A stretch of DNA of 64,000 nucleotides. Origin: Achromobacter sp. Root83. Its GTDB lineage: Bacteria > Pseudomonadota > Gammaproteobacteria > Burkholderiales > Burkholderiaceae_B. The stretch spans positions 62,001 to 126,000 of the forward strand of contig NZ_LMIU01000023.1 in assembly GCF_001428845.1 (NCBI RefSeq), given 5' to 3'. Under the pieces are notes generated by a model. It worked only from the letters and a program-made list of their open reading frames with translations, made no database searches and was not told the origin of the DNA. A program made the position numbers and the translations under genes. Below are positions 25,436-34,263 of this stretch, one piece after another (within the stretch, counting starts at the first letter, position 1; each line of letters starts with the position of its first letter).

Positions 25436-26690
25436 CTTGGCCGGGACGTCCCGGCAGGTTCAGGGTGGCGGTGGCGGGCGGCGTGGTCGCCACCACCTGA
25501 CCCGCGCGCAGCACCATCAGGCGGGTGGCGCGCAGGCGTAGCGCTTCGACAGGATCGCGCGCCTGCAGCAGCACCAGGTCGGCGCGCTTGCCGACCGCCA
25601 GTCCCGTCTCGTCCAACCCCAGGATACGGGCGGGCGTGGTCGTGACGGCTTCGAAACAGGCGCGCATGGCGTCCTGGCCCGTCATCTGGCCCACGTGCAG
25701 GCCCATGTGGGCGACTTCCAGCATGTCGCCGGAACCCAGGCTGTACCAGGGGTCCATCACACAATCGTGGCCGAAGGCCACGGGCACGCCCGCCGCCATC
25801 AGTTCCGGCACGCGCGTCATGCCGCGGCGCTTGGGATAGGTGTCGTGGCGGCCCTGCAGCGTGATGTTGATCAGCGGGTTGGCGATCGCGGAGACGCCCG
25901 CTTCGCGGATCAGCGGAATCAGCTTGGACACGTAGTAGTTGTCCATGGAATGCATGGACGTCAGGTGCGAGCCCGTGACGCGGCCCTGCAGGCCCAGGCG
26001 CTGCGTGTGATAGGCCAGCGTCTCGATGTGGCGCGACAGGGGGTCGTCGCTTTCATCGCAATGCATGTCCACGCGCAGCCCGCGTTCGGCGGCCAGTTCG
26101 CACAGGATGCGCACGGATTCCGCGCCGTCCTGCATGGTGCGTTCAAAGTGCGGAATCCCGCCCACCACATCCACGCCCATGTCCAGCGCGCGCTTCAGGT
26201 TGTCCAGGGCGCCGGGGGCGCGCAGCACGCCGTCCTGCGGGAAGGCGACGAGCTGCAGGTCCAGGTAAGGCTTGACCGTTTCACGCACGTGCAGCAGCGC
26301 TTCCGTGGCCAGCAGGCGCGGGTCGCACACATCCACATGCGAGCGGATCGCCAACAGGCCGCGCGCCACCGCCCAATCGCAATAGGCCAGCGCGCGCTCC
26401 ACCAGCGCTTCCTGCGTCAGCAGCGGCTTCAATTCGCCCCACAGCGCGATGCCTTCGAGCAGCGTGCCCGACTGGTTCACGCGCGGCAGCCCGAAGGACA
26501 GCGTGGAATCCATGTGGAAGTGCGCATCGACGAAAGGCGAAGTCACCAGTTGCCCGGCGGCGTCCACCGTCTGCGCGCCTTCGGCTTTCAGCGCGGGTTC
26601 CAGGGCGGCGATACGCCCCTGGGCCACGCCGATATCGATGTTCTGGCGGCCGTCAGGCAGCGTGCAGTTTCGAATAATCAGATCGAACAT
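25410..26690 (-). CDS. codA: Amidohydrolase, cytosine deaminase-like (CodA type)
   Basis: 426 residues from ATG 26690, preceded by AGGAATT. Metal-dependent amidohydrolase motifs: HFHMD (about residues 61-65), the His/Glu of MHCDESDDPLSRH, SHLTSMHSMDNYY and GHDCVMDPWYSLGSGD, the last closely following the HDDVFDPWYPLG motif of E. coli CodA. It would deaminate cytosine to uracil or a related heterocycle (isoguanine, creatinine-like rings are possible). It is the last gene of a minus-strand operon behind a nucleobase/nucleoside importer, which fits a salvage or catabolic role. The CodA assignment is motif-based. Confidence 0.82.
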   Translation of the reverse strand: MFDLIIRNCTLPDGRQNIDIGVAQGRIAALEPALKAEGAQTVDAAGQLVTSPFVDAHFHMDSTLSFGLPRVNQSGTLLEGIALWGELKPLLTQEALVERALAYCDWAVARGLLAIRSHVDVCDPRLLATEALLHVRETVKPYLDLQLVAFPQDGVLRAPGALDNLKRALDMGVDVVGGIPHFERTMQDGAESVRILCELAAERGLRVDMHCDESDDPLSRHIETLAYHTQRLGLQGRVTGSHLTSMHSMDNYYVSKLIPLIREAGVSAIANPLINITLQGRHDTYPKRRGMTRVPELMAAGVPVAFGHDCVMDPWYSLGSGDMLEVAHMGLHVGQMTGQDAMRACFEAVTTTPARILGLDETGLAVGKRADLVLLQARDPVEALRLRATRLMVLRAGQVVATTPPATATLNLPGRPGQVSFQTPAR

Positions 26691-26746
26691 AAGAATTCCT
26701 AGCAAAAAATTTCAGTTGCCGCACCCCACCCTCCCGCATGAAACAG

Positions 26747-26894
26747 GCGCCCCCCAATCAGGGTCGCACGGAGCCGGCTCCGCCGGTCCGTAGCGACGCC
26801 CCCTTGAGGGGGAAGCGCGCAGCGCTTCGGGGGTGAGTCATCCCTTCCGGTCCGTAGCGACGCCCCTGGGGGAAGCGCGCAGCGCTCGGGGGGG
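26747..26894. repeat. Dispersed GC-rich hairpin repeat, two adjacent copies
   Basis: Copy 1 (26783-26833) and copy 2 (26847-26894) share GGTCCGTAGCGACGCCCC then GGGGGAAGCGCGCAGCGCT; each contains two inverted repeats (GCCCCCTTGAGGGGG; AGCGCGCAGCGCT). A lead-in (about 26747-26782) has CCGGCTCCGCCGG. It lies between the permease and codA genes of one operon. A third, diverged copy is at 55384-55458. I associate such elements with Achromobacter/Bordetella intergenic DNA. Confidence 0.75.
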
Positions 26895-26896
26895 CC

Positions 26897-27847
26897 CTAC
26901 CTTTCGCCTTTGCGATACGGCTTCATCAGGGCCTGCGGGTAGGCGGCGCGGCGCGCCATCACCACCAGGGCCAGGATGGACAGGATGTAGGGCAGCATCA
27001 GGTAGACCTGATAGGGTAGCTCGGGCAGGCCCGGCAACGCTGCGCCGCCCTGCTGCAAGCGCAATTGCAGCGCGTCGAAGAAGGCGAAGATCAGCGCGCC
27101 CAGCAGCGCCTTGCCGGGCCGCCACGACGCGAACACGACCAGCGCCACGCAGACCCAGCCGCGGCCGTTGACCATGTTGAAGAAGAACGCGTTGAACGCC
27201 GCCAGCGTCAGGAAGCTGCCGGCCACGCCCATCAGCGCCGAGCCCGCGACGATGGCGCCGATGCGCAGGCGCGTTACGGACAGGCCCTGCCCTTCGGCGG
27301 CGGCGGGGTTCTCGCCGACCATGCGGATCGCCAGGCCGACCGGCGTCCGGTTCAGCACCCACGCAAGTATGGGCACCGCGGCCAGCGCGATCAGGGTCAT
27401 GGGCGTCTGCCCGGCCAGCACCGGCCCGATGACCGGTATGCCCTCCAGGAACTTCATCTCGGCGAAGGGCGTGATGGTGGGCGGGGTGCTCACGCTGGGA
27501 AACGTCACGCGGTAGGCGAAGTAGCTCAGGCTGGTGGCCAGCAAGGTCACGCCCAGCCCGGAGACGTGCTGTGACAGCCCCAGGGGCACCGTCAGCACAG
27601 CGTGCAGCAGGCCGAAGACGGCGCCTGCCAGCGCCGCCGCCAGCACGCCCACGTAGAGCGGCGCGCCCAGGTACACGACCAGCCAGCCGGTGAACGCGCC
27701 GGCCGCCATAATGCCTTCGATGCCCAGATTCAACACGCCCGCGCGCTCGCACAGCAGCACGCCCAGGGTTCCCAATATCAGCGGCGTGGCCAGGCGCAGC
27801 ACGGCCACCCAGAAGGCCGAGGAACTCATCAGATCCATCCATTCCAT
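26897..27847 (-). CDS. ABC transporter permease, BMP/nucleoside type (YufQ-like)
   Basis: 316 residues from ATG 27847 (the frame is open further upstream, but this start matches the family). Multi-pass membrane protein of the branched-chain/BMP permease fold: LGTLGVLLCERAGVLNLGIEGIMAAGAF, and GLAIRMVGENPAAAEGQGLS, the cytoplasmic loop contacting the ATPase. It forms the channel with the next gene upstream. The stop is next to the dispersed repeat at 26747-26894. Confidence 0.93.
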   Translation of the reverse strand: MEWMDLMSSSAFWVAVLRLATPLILGTLGVLLCERAGVLNLGIEGIMAAGAFTGWLVVYLGAPLYVGVLAAALAGAVFGLLHAVLTVPLGLSQHVSGLGVTLLATSLSYFAYRVTFPSVSTPPTITPFAEMKFLEGIPVIGPVLAGQTPMTLIALAAVPILAWVLNRTPVGLAIRMVGENPAAAEGQGLSVTRLRIGAIVAGSALMGVAGSFLTLAAFNAFFFNMVNGRGWVCVALVVFASWRPGKALLGALIFAFFDALQLRLQQGGAALPGLPELPYQVYLMLPYILSILALVVMARRAAYPQALMKPYRKGER

Positions 27848-27857
27848 GGCGTGCTCC

Positions 27858-28931
27858 TCAAACCCGGTTGCGGCGCGGACGGTACTGCGCAAATAGCGTC
27901 GCGACCAGCATGGCAAGCAACGAAGTGGCGACGATGACGTCGGCGATGTAGTTCGGCACGGCGATGGCGCGGCTCATGCTGTCGGCGCCCACCAGCATGC
28001 CGGCGACGAAGATGCTGGCCAGGATCACGCCCAGCGGATGCAGGCCCGCCAGCATGGCGACCACCACCCCGGTATAGCCGTAGCCCGGCGACATATCGAG
28101 CGTGACGTAACCGGTGCGGCCCGCCACTTCGATGGCGCCGGCCAGGCCGGCAAGCGCGCCGGACAGCATGGCGGTGCCCAGCATCACGCGGTTCACCGGC
28201 AGGCCCAGGAAGCGCGAAGCGTGCGCGTTGGCGCCGACGGCGCGCATCTGGAAGCCGAACACCGTGTAGCGGTTGAGCAGCCACAGGCCCAGTGCCAGGC
28301 CGGCGGCCCACAGCAGGCCGGTGTGCGCGCGGGTGCGTTCGATCAGCTTGCCCAGTTCGAGGTCGCCGTTAAGGGCTACGGACTGCGGCCAGCCCATCGC
28401 CATCGGATCCTTCATCGGGCCGTCCAGCATCATCGACACGAACAGCAGCACGATGAAGTTGCCCAGCAGCGTGGTCACCACCTCGTCGACGCCCAGGCGG
28501 GTCTTCAGGAGGGCGGGGATCAGCAGCAGCAAGGCGCCGGCCAGGGCGGCCGCCAGCATCATGCCGCCGAACAGCATGGGCATGGGCAGGTCGAAGCCCG
28601 TGCCGTCGTGCAGGCCGCCCACGGCCACGGCCGCCAGCGCGCCCAGGTAGAGCTGGCCTTCGGCGCCGATGTTGTAGAAGCGGGCGCGGAACGCCACCGC
28701 GCAGGCCAGGCCGGTCAGCATCAACGGGGTGGCGCGGGTCAGGGTCTCGGACAAGGCGAAGCGCGAGCCGAACGCGCCTTCGAACAGCAGCGCGTAGGTG
28801 CGGCCCACGGGGGCGCCGGCCCAGGCCACCAGCAAGGTGCAGACCGCCAGGGTGAAGAGGATGGCCGCGATGGGCGCCAGGGCCAGCGCCAGGCGGCTGG
28901 GCTCGGGGCGGCGTTCCAGGATCAGTTTCAT
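27858..28931 (-). CDS. ABC transporter permease, BMP/nucleoside type (YufP-like)
   Basis: 357 residues from ATG 28931; an in-frame TTG at 28946 is the alternative, and neither has a clear ribosome site. About nine hydrophobic segments; family segments ATPLMLTGLACAVAFRARFYNIGAEGQ and GFQMRAVGANAHASRFLGLPVNRVM (ATPase-contact loop). It pairs with the YufQ-like permease; the order binding protein, ATPase, permease, permease on the minus strand is that of guanosine/purine nucleoside importers. Confidence 0.92.
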   Translation of the reverse strand: MKLILERRPEPSRLALALAPIAAILFTLAVCTLLVAWAGAPVGRTYALLFEGAFGSRFALSETLTRATPLMLTGLACAVAFRARFYNIGAEGQLYLGALAAVAVGGLHDGTGFDLPMPMLFGGMMLAAALAGALLLLIPALLKTRLGVDEVVTTLLGNFIVLLFVSMMLDGPMKDPMAMGWPQSVALNGDLELGKLIERTRAHTGLLWAAGLALGLWLLNRYTVFGFQMRAVGANAHASRFLGLPVNRVMLGTAMLSGALAGLAGAIEVAGRTGYVTLDMSPGYGYTGVVVAMLAGLHPLGVILASIFVAGMLVGADSMSRAIAVPNYIADVIVATSLLAMLVATLFAQYRPRRNRV

Positions 28932-28980
28932 GCGAGTGATGCTCAATAGTGGGGGATGTCGGTCAGGGCGGAATGGTCCG

Positions 28981-30510
28981 TCACGCCCGCGTTCCCGTCA
29001 TGGCCAGGCCGACGGTGGCGGGCGTCCATTCGGACACCGGCTTGACCGCGACCAGCTTGCCGCCGCACAGCACGGCGATGCGGTCGGCCAGGGCGAAGAT
29101 CTCTTCCAGGTCCTCGGACACCAGCAGCACGCCCGCGCCGCGAGCGCGGGCCGCCAGCAACTGCTCGCGCACATAGGCCACCGCGCCGATGTCCAGGCCC
29201 CAGGTGGGCTGGTCGGCGACGATGAAGCGCGGTTCGCGCGCGAGCGTGCGGCCCAGGATCAGCTTCTGCATATTGCCGCCGGACAGGCTGCGCGTGCGCA
29301 CGTCGAGCGATGCGGCGCGCACGTCGAACTGCTTGGCCAGGGACGCGGCATACGCGCGGCCGGCGCGGGCGCGGATCAGGCCGTAGCGCGCGAAGCGCTT
29401 GTCCTTCAGGTCTTCGACGATGGCGTTTTCCCACAGGGGGCTGTCGCCGATCATGCCTTCACCGTGGCGGTCTTCGGGGATGCGGCCCACGCTCGCCGCC
29501 GTCCACCCGGCCGGCGTGGTCGGAGCGGGGGCGTGTTCCGGCCCCAGGCGGATCGTGCCGTCGGACGGCTGGCGCAGGCCGGTCAGCACCGACACCAGCG
29601 CCTGCTGGCCGTTGCCGGCCACGCCCGCGATGGCCACGATTTCATGTTTGTGGACCACGAGGTCCAGGCTGTCCAGGCGGGGCGCGCCGTCGCGTCCGTC
29701 GCGCACCGTGACCTGGGACAGCGTCACCACGGGGGCGGCCTGCTCGGCGGCCGCCACGGCCTCCACACGGGGCATGACGACCTTGCGGCCCACCATCAGT
29801 TCCGCCAGTTCGGCGGGGCTGGTGCCGGTGGTGTCGCGCTCGGCCACCAGTTTGCCTTGCCGCAGCACCGCCACGCGGCGCGACACGGCCATCACTTCGT
29901 CCAGCTTGTGCGAAATGAAGATCACGGCCAGGCCTTCGTCGACGAAGCCGCGCAGGGTGGCAAACAGGTCCTGCACTTCCTGGGGCGTCAGCACCGCGGT
30001 GGGTTCGTCCAGGATCAGGACGCGGGCGCCGCGATACAGCGCCTTCAGGATTTCGACGCGCTGTTTTTCACCGACGGAAAGCGTGCCCACGCGCGCGTCC
30101 GGGTCCACGCCCAGGCCAAAGCGCTGGCCCAGTTCGACCAGGCGGCGGCGCGCCTGTCCGCGGCCCGAGGCCAGCTTCCAGAGCGATTCCGTGCCGACCA
30201 TGATGTTGTCCAGCACGGTCAGGTTGTCGGCCAGCGTGAAGTGCTGGTGCACCATGCCGACGCCCGCTGCCAGCGCGGCGTCGGGCCGGCCGGCGGGCAG
30301 GGCCTTGCCGAAGACCTCGATACTGCCGGCGTCGGCCACATAGTGGCCGAACAGGATCGACACCAGGGTCGATTTGCCGGCGCCGTTCTCGCCCAGCAAG
30401 GCCAACACTTCGCCCTGCCGCAGCGTAAGCGAAATATCGTCGTTGGCCGTCAGGCTGCCGAAGCGTTTGGTGATCCCCGTCAGTTGCAGGGCGAGAGGCG
30501 CTTGGTTCAT
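28981..30510 (-). CDS. ABC transporter ATP-binding protein, nucleoside/simple-sugar type (double ATPase, YufO-like)
   Basis: 509 residues with two ATPase cassettes in tandem. The first has Walker A LLGENGAGKSTLVSILFG and signature LSVGEKQRVEILKAL with VLILDEPTAVL; the second has a degenerate P-loop region (AIAGVAGNGQQALVSVLTGL) and a signature LSGGNMQKLILGRTL. This sugar/nucleoside-type double ATPase is typical of BMP-linked importers. ATG 30510 overlaps the stop of the binding-protein gene (ATGA). Confidence 0.93.
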   Translation of the reverse strand: MNQAPLALQLTGITKRFGSLTANDDISLTLRQGEVLALLGENGAGKSTLVSILFGHYVADAGSIEVFGKALPAGRPDAALAAGVGMVHQHFTLADNLTVLDNIMVGTESLWKLASGRGQARRRLVELGQRFGLGVDPDARVGTLSVGEKQRVEILKALYRGARVLILDEPTAVLTPQEVQDLFATLRGFVDEGLAVIFISHKLDEVMAVSRRVAVLRQGKLVAERDTTGTSPAELAELMVGRKVVMPRVEAVAAAEQAAPVVTLSQVTVRDGRDGAPRLDSLDLVVHKHEIVAIAGVAGNGQQALVSVLTGLRQPSDGTIRLGPEHAPAPTTPAGWTAASVGRIPEDRHGEGMIGDSPLWENAIVEDLKDKRFARYGLIRARAGRAYAASLAKQFDVRAASLDVRTRSLSGGNMQKLILGRTLAREPRFIVADQPTWGLDIGAVAYVREQLLAARARGAGVLLVSEDLEEIFALADRIAVLCGGKLVAVKPVSEWTPATVGLAMTGTRA

Positions 30511-31547
30511 CGTGCCGAGGACTTGGGTTCTTTGTCGTTGACCTTCACGGTGAAGCTGCCGTCCAGGATGGCCTTCTGCTTGGCCTGGACCTTGGCGATC
30601 AGATCGGCGGGGATCTTCTGCTCGAAGGTGCCCAGCGGCGCCAGCGACGAACCCTTGTGCTTCATCAGCGAGTACTGGCCGAAGTCGTCGGCCTTGAACG
30701 TGCCGGCCTTGACCTGCTTGAGCGCCTCGTCGATCGTGGGCTCCATGCTCCACAGGGCCGAGGCGACCACCGTTTCCGGGTACTGCGGCTGTGTGTCGAT
30801 CACGTTGCCGATGGCCAGCTTGCCGCGTTCCTTGGCGGCGTCCGACACGCCGAAGCGCTCGGCGTACAGCACGTCCGCGCCCTTGTCGATCATGGCGAAG
30901 GCGGCTTCCTTGGCCTTCGGGGGATCGAACCAGGAGCCGATGAAGGTCACGGTGAACTCGGCCTTCGGGTTCATTTCCTTGGCGCCTTCGATGAAGGCCT
31001 GCATCAGGCGGTTCACTTCGGGGATGGGGTAGCCGCCGACCAGGCCGATCTTGCCGGTCTTGCTCATGCCGCCAGCGATCATGCCGGTCAGGTAGGCGGG
31101 TTCCTGGATGTAGTTGTCGAACACCGAGAAATTGGGCTGCTGCGGCTTGCCCGAGGATCCCATCAGGAAGGCGGTCTGCGGATAGTCCTTGGCCACCTTG
31201 CGCGCGGCGGCTTCCACCGCGAAGGCCTCGCCCACCACCAGCTTGTTGCCCTGCTCGGCGTACTGGCGCATGACGCGCTCGTAGTCGGCGTTGGTGACGT
31301 TTTCCGAGAACGTGTAGTCGATTTCGCCGCGATCGCGGGCGGCCGTCAGCGCCTTGTGGATGCGCGACACCCATTGCTGCTCGACCGGCACCGTGTAGAT
31401 GGCGGCGACCTTGGTCTTGGCGGGCTGGGCCGGAGCTTGGGCTTGCGCCGCGCCCGAGAACAACAGAGCGCCAGCCGCCGCGGCGGCCAGCTTGAGCAGG
31501 CCGCGGCGGGCGATGCCGCCAACGGACGGGGTGGAAACGGATTTCAT
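30507..31547 (-). CDS. BMP-family ABC transporter substrate-binding protein (PnrA-like)
   Basis: 346 residues from ATG 31547. The N-terminus holds a probable twin-arginine signal (ARRGLLKLAAAAAGALLFSG ending at AAQAQA); the Bmp/PnrA fold follows: KVAAIYTVPVEQQWVSRIHK, YTFSENVTNADYERVMRQYA, GLVGGYPIPEVNRLMQAF and ADVLYAERFGVSD. BMP proteins bind purine nucleosides or related bases. It starts the minus-strand operon ending in codA. The sequence upstream (31548-32102) is a long gap. Confidence 0.93.
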   Translation of the reverse strand: MKSVSTPSVGGIARRGLLKLAAAAAGALLFSGAAQAQAPAQPAKTKVAAIYTVPVEQQWVSRIHKALTAARDRGEIDYTFSENVTNADYERVMRQYAEQGNKLVVGEAFAVEAAARKVAKDYPQTAFLMGSSGKPQQPNFSVFDNYIQEPAYLTGMIAGGMSKTGKIGLVGGYPIPEVNRLMQAFIEGAKEMNPKAEFTVTFIGSWFDPPKAKEAAFAMIDKGADVLYAERFGVSDAAKERGKLAIGNVIDTQPQYPETVVASALWSMEPTIDEALKQVKAGTFKADDFGQYSLMKHKGSSLAPLGTFEQKIPADLIAKVQAKQKAILDGSFTVKVNDKEPKSSAR

Positions 31548-32102
31548 GCGGGTGACTCCTGCACAGGGAAGGAAAGGTAGGGGAGATGGCCGGGAAGCGG
31601 GCGCCGTGTAAGCAGACGACGTGCAACGGGCGCGGTGCATACGGGCGCCGTGAATTCAGACGCCGTGCACGCGGACGCGGCGCAAGCCGGCCCCGGCGGG
31701 ATGCGATCGCCGTGCGAGCCGCCCGGTTCACGGTCGTGGCCGCCGGCTGGCATGCCGGGGCGAGCGTACGGAAACGAGGGCGTGGGATCGGTCATCGGAT
31801 GGGAGCGCCAGGAGGCGCACCCATCCGAATGGTCGGGTTCGCAGCCAGTCCTGGCGAAGCAAGTTGTATGCCATGGGGCATTCCTGCGACAAGTCGGGGA
31901 AACCTGATGGACGGGCAGGATTATAGGCACCCCGGCGGGGAATCGTGGCACCAGCATGGTGCGCATCGTCCCAGATCGTGGGCGGTGCATGCGTGGAACG
32001 GACCGTTGCCGAGCGGCTGGCATGGTCTATGGGCCTAGCGCGCAGCCGCGAGCCTAAAATCCCGGACATCGCCGCCGCAAGGCGCGGCAAGCCGGGAAAC
32101 CC
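31548..32102. other. 555-bp intergenic region with imperfect tandem repeats
   Basis: No convincing gene. It contains the regulatory DNA of the BMP operon (minus) and dedA (plus). Visible structure: about six degenerate 13-16-base units resembling GACGCCGTGCACGCG at 31599-31690, and a perfect inverted repeat GCACCA-GCA-TGGTGC at 31948-31962. Long frames exist on both strands but look like GC-driven chance. Confidence 0.5.
31599..31690. repeat. Imperfect tandem repeat of about six 15-base units
   Basis: Units read roughly GGGCGCCGTGTAAGCA, GACGACGTGCAAC, GGGCGCGGTGCATAC, GGGCGCCGTGAATTCA, GACGCCGTGCACGCG, GACGCGGCGCAAGCC. The shared core is G(A/G)CG-C-G-GTG. It lies in the long 5' region of the BMP binding-protein gene. 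Function unknown. Confidence 0.5.
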
Positions 32103-33017
32103 ATGCAAGATATTCAGTTGCTGCTCGAACAATATGGCGGGTGGCTGGTGTTCGCCAATGTCCTGATCGAGCAGGCCGGCCTGCCCGTGCCCGCCTATCC
32201 CATGATCATCGCGGCGGGCGCGCTGGGCGGCGCGGCGGGATGGATGGTGCCTTTGCTGGCCGCCACGGCGGCCTGCCTGCTGGCCGACAGCCTTTGGTAT
32301 TGCGCGGGCCGGCGCTATGGTTCGCGGCTGTTGGGCGTGGTGTGCAAATTGTCCTTGTCGCAGGATTCCTGCATCCGGCAGACGCAACGCCTGTACCTGC
32401 GGATCGGCGTGCGCGCGTTGCTGGTGTGCAAGTTCCTGCCCGGCGCCGGGGCCCTGTCCACGGTCATGGCGGGCCTGACCGGAACGCCCTACCGGCGCTT
32501 CTTCCTCTTTGACCTGGCGGGCGCCCTGATCTGGGTGGGTTCCGCCCTGCTGCTCGGCGGCCTGTTCCACAGCGTGGTCAACGATGTGCTGGACATCCTG
32601 GGCACCTACGGCGCGATGGGCCTGGGCGTGCTGGCGGCGGTGCTGGCCCTGTACATCGTGGCGCGCTTCCTGCGGCGCAGGCTATTGCTGCGCAGCCTGC
32701 GCGTCATTCCCAGGCTGTCCGTGGACGAACTCATGCAGTGGCGTCAGGACGGCCGCGACGCGCTGGTCTTCGACGTGCGGCCGGAAGCCATGCGCGATGC
32801 GGCGCGCATCCCGGGCGCCCTGGCCGTGGACCTGAAACAGCCCTTGCCCGCGCTGGACCCCAGCGCGCTGGATTCCGACATCGTGGTGTATTGCGCCTGC
32901 CCGAACGAGGTGTCGGCCGCGCTGCTGGCCTCGCGGCTGCGCGCCGCCGGCTATCGCAAGACCTGGGCACTGCGCGGGGGCTACGAAGCCTGGGCGCAAC
33001 ACGAGCACCCGGCCTGA
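32103..33017 (+). CDS. DedA-family membrane protein fused to a rhodanese domain
   Basis: 304 residues. The DedA (SNARE-associated) membrane domain (about 1-195) shows EQAGLPVPAYPMIIAAGAL, CKFLPGAGALSTVMAGLTG, and several membrane segments; DedA proteins are flippases/antiporters of the inner membrane. The C-terminal rhodanese domain (about 205-304) has VFDVRPEAMRDAARIPGALA and an active-site loop VVYCACPNEVSAA with Cys264 and Cys266. The fusion suggests a membrane-anchored sulfur or redox transfer function. Not obviously linked to neighbouring genes. Confidence 0.9.
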   Translation: MQDIQLLLEQYGGWLVFANVLIEQAGLPVPAYPMIIAAGALGGAAGWMVPLLAATAACLLADSLWYCAGRRYGSRLLGVVCKLSLSQDSCIRQTQRLYLRIGVRALLVCKFLPGAGALSTVMAGLTGTPYRRFFLFDLAGALIWVGSALLLGGLFHSVVNDVLDILGTYGAMGLGVLAAVLALYIVARFLRRRLLLRSLRVIPRLSVDELMQWRQDGRDALVFDVRPEAMRDAARIPGALAVDLKQPLPALDPSALDSDIVVYCACPNEVSAALLASRLRAAGYRKTWALRGGYEAWAQHEHPA

Positions 33018-33132
33018 TCCGGCGTCCGGCGCGTGGGCACCCCCGGCGGTTGCGGGTGCGCCGCGCCCAGGACGAAGCGCATAATTCCGCAATCAGCCCG
33101 CGCCAAAGGCGGGCAGCCAACAGGAGACAGGC

Positions 33133-34059
33133 ATGCGGTTGTTGTTCTTGGGCGCCGGCGGTACCGGCGGATACTTCGGCGGACGCGCGGCGCAGGCGGG
33201 CGCGGACGTGACCTTCCTGGTGCGCGAGCCGCGCGCCGCGCGGATCCGCGAGCAGGGCCTGCGCATCCAGAGCCCCCTGGGCGACGCCACGCTGCATCCA
33301 AAGCTGGTCACCCAGCAGACCTTGCAAGACAGCTATGACGTGGTGGTGCTGAGCTGCAAGGCCTATGACCTGGACAGCGCCATCGAGGCCATCCGCCCGG
33401 CCGTTGGCCCCGATACCGCGGTGCTGCCCATCATGAACGGCGTGCTTCAGTACGACGTGCTGGACCGGGAATTCGAGCCGCACCGCGTGCTGGGCGGCCT
33501 GTGCCAGATCAATGCGACGCTGGGTTCCGAGGGCGAGGTCATCCATCTGGGCAAGCACGCGAACATCGTCTTCGGCGAACGCGCCGGGCCCGCCCGCAGC
33601 CCGCGCTGCGTAGCGCTCGAACAGGCGCTGGCCGGCGGCGAATACGTCAGCCGCCTGAGCGAAAGCATCCACCAGGACATCTGGGAAAAGTACGTCATGC
33701 TGACGACGCTGGCCGCCGCCACCTGCATGATGCGCGGCTCCGTCGGCCAGATCGCGTCCACCGACGACGGCATCGATATCCTGCTCAGCCTGCTGCAGGA
33801 GTCGCAGGCCGTGGCCGCCGCGTCTGGCCACGCGGTGCGGCCGGAGGCGGACGCCTTCGTCCAGGAACTGCTCGGCGACCGCAGCCAGCCCATGACGGCG
33901 TCCATGTTCCGCGACCTGCGCCAGGGCCTGCCGGTTGAAGCGGACCACATCGTGGGCGACATGGTCCGGCGCGCCCGCACGCTGGGCGTGGACGCCACGT
34001 ACCTGCGCGTGGCTTATTCGCACCTGCAGGTCTACCAGGCGCAGCGCGCCGCCGGCTGA
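33133..34059 (+). CDS. panE: 2-dehydropantoate 2-reductase family protein (PanE/ApbA)
   Basis: 308 residues; AACAGGAGAC precedes the ATG. NADPH-binding N-terminus LLFLGAGGTGGYFGGRAAQAG (residues 3-23), the catalytic-domain boundary CKAYDLDSAIEAIRP, and C-terminal segments SIHQDIWEKYVMLTTLAAAT with the family Lys and MRGSVGQIAS. It reduces ketopantoate to pantoate for coenzyme A synthesis, though the family has paralogs with other substrates; there is no neighbouring panBCD. Confidence 0.82.
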   Translation: MRLLFLGAGGTGGYFGGRAAQAGADVTFLVREPRAARIREQGLRIQSPLGDATLHPKLVTQQTLQDSYDVVVLSCKAYDLDSAIEAIRPAVGPDTAVLPIMNGVLQYDVLDREFEPHRVLGGLCQINATLGSEGEVIHLGKHANIVFGERAGPARSPRCVALEQALAGGEYVSRLSESIHQDIWEKYVMLTTLAAATCMMRGSVGQIASTDDGIDILLSLLQESQAVAAASGHAVRPEADAFVQELLGDRSQPMTASMFRDLRQGLPVEADHIVGDMVRRARTLGVDATYLRVAYSHLQVYQAQRAAG

Positions 34060-34263
34060 ACCGCGGGCGGGCGGCGGGGTTTCGGCCGCCCTGTTCAAGC
34101 AGCGCCGCCGGGTGCACACTGGTGACGGGCCGCGGGCGGGATTCCCGCCCCGTTGGTCCGCTCCCCGCCGCCGGATTCCACGCATTGATGCATGAAATGC
34201 AAAAAACTCTTCCGGATCCGCGGGTTTTTCGATCGAATCTGACCGAATAGTATGGCTTTGCCT

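Noticed and set aside
28798-31032. A 744-codon plus-strand frame opposite the BMP transporter ATPase
   Set aside because: Antisense shadow; the minus-strand ATPase has all the nucleotide-binding motifs.
31635-31907. Small plus-strand frame in the gap upstream of dedA
   Set aside because: Its start falls within the degenerate repeats, it has no ribosome site, and its sequence is low-complexity.
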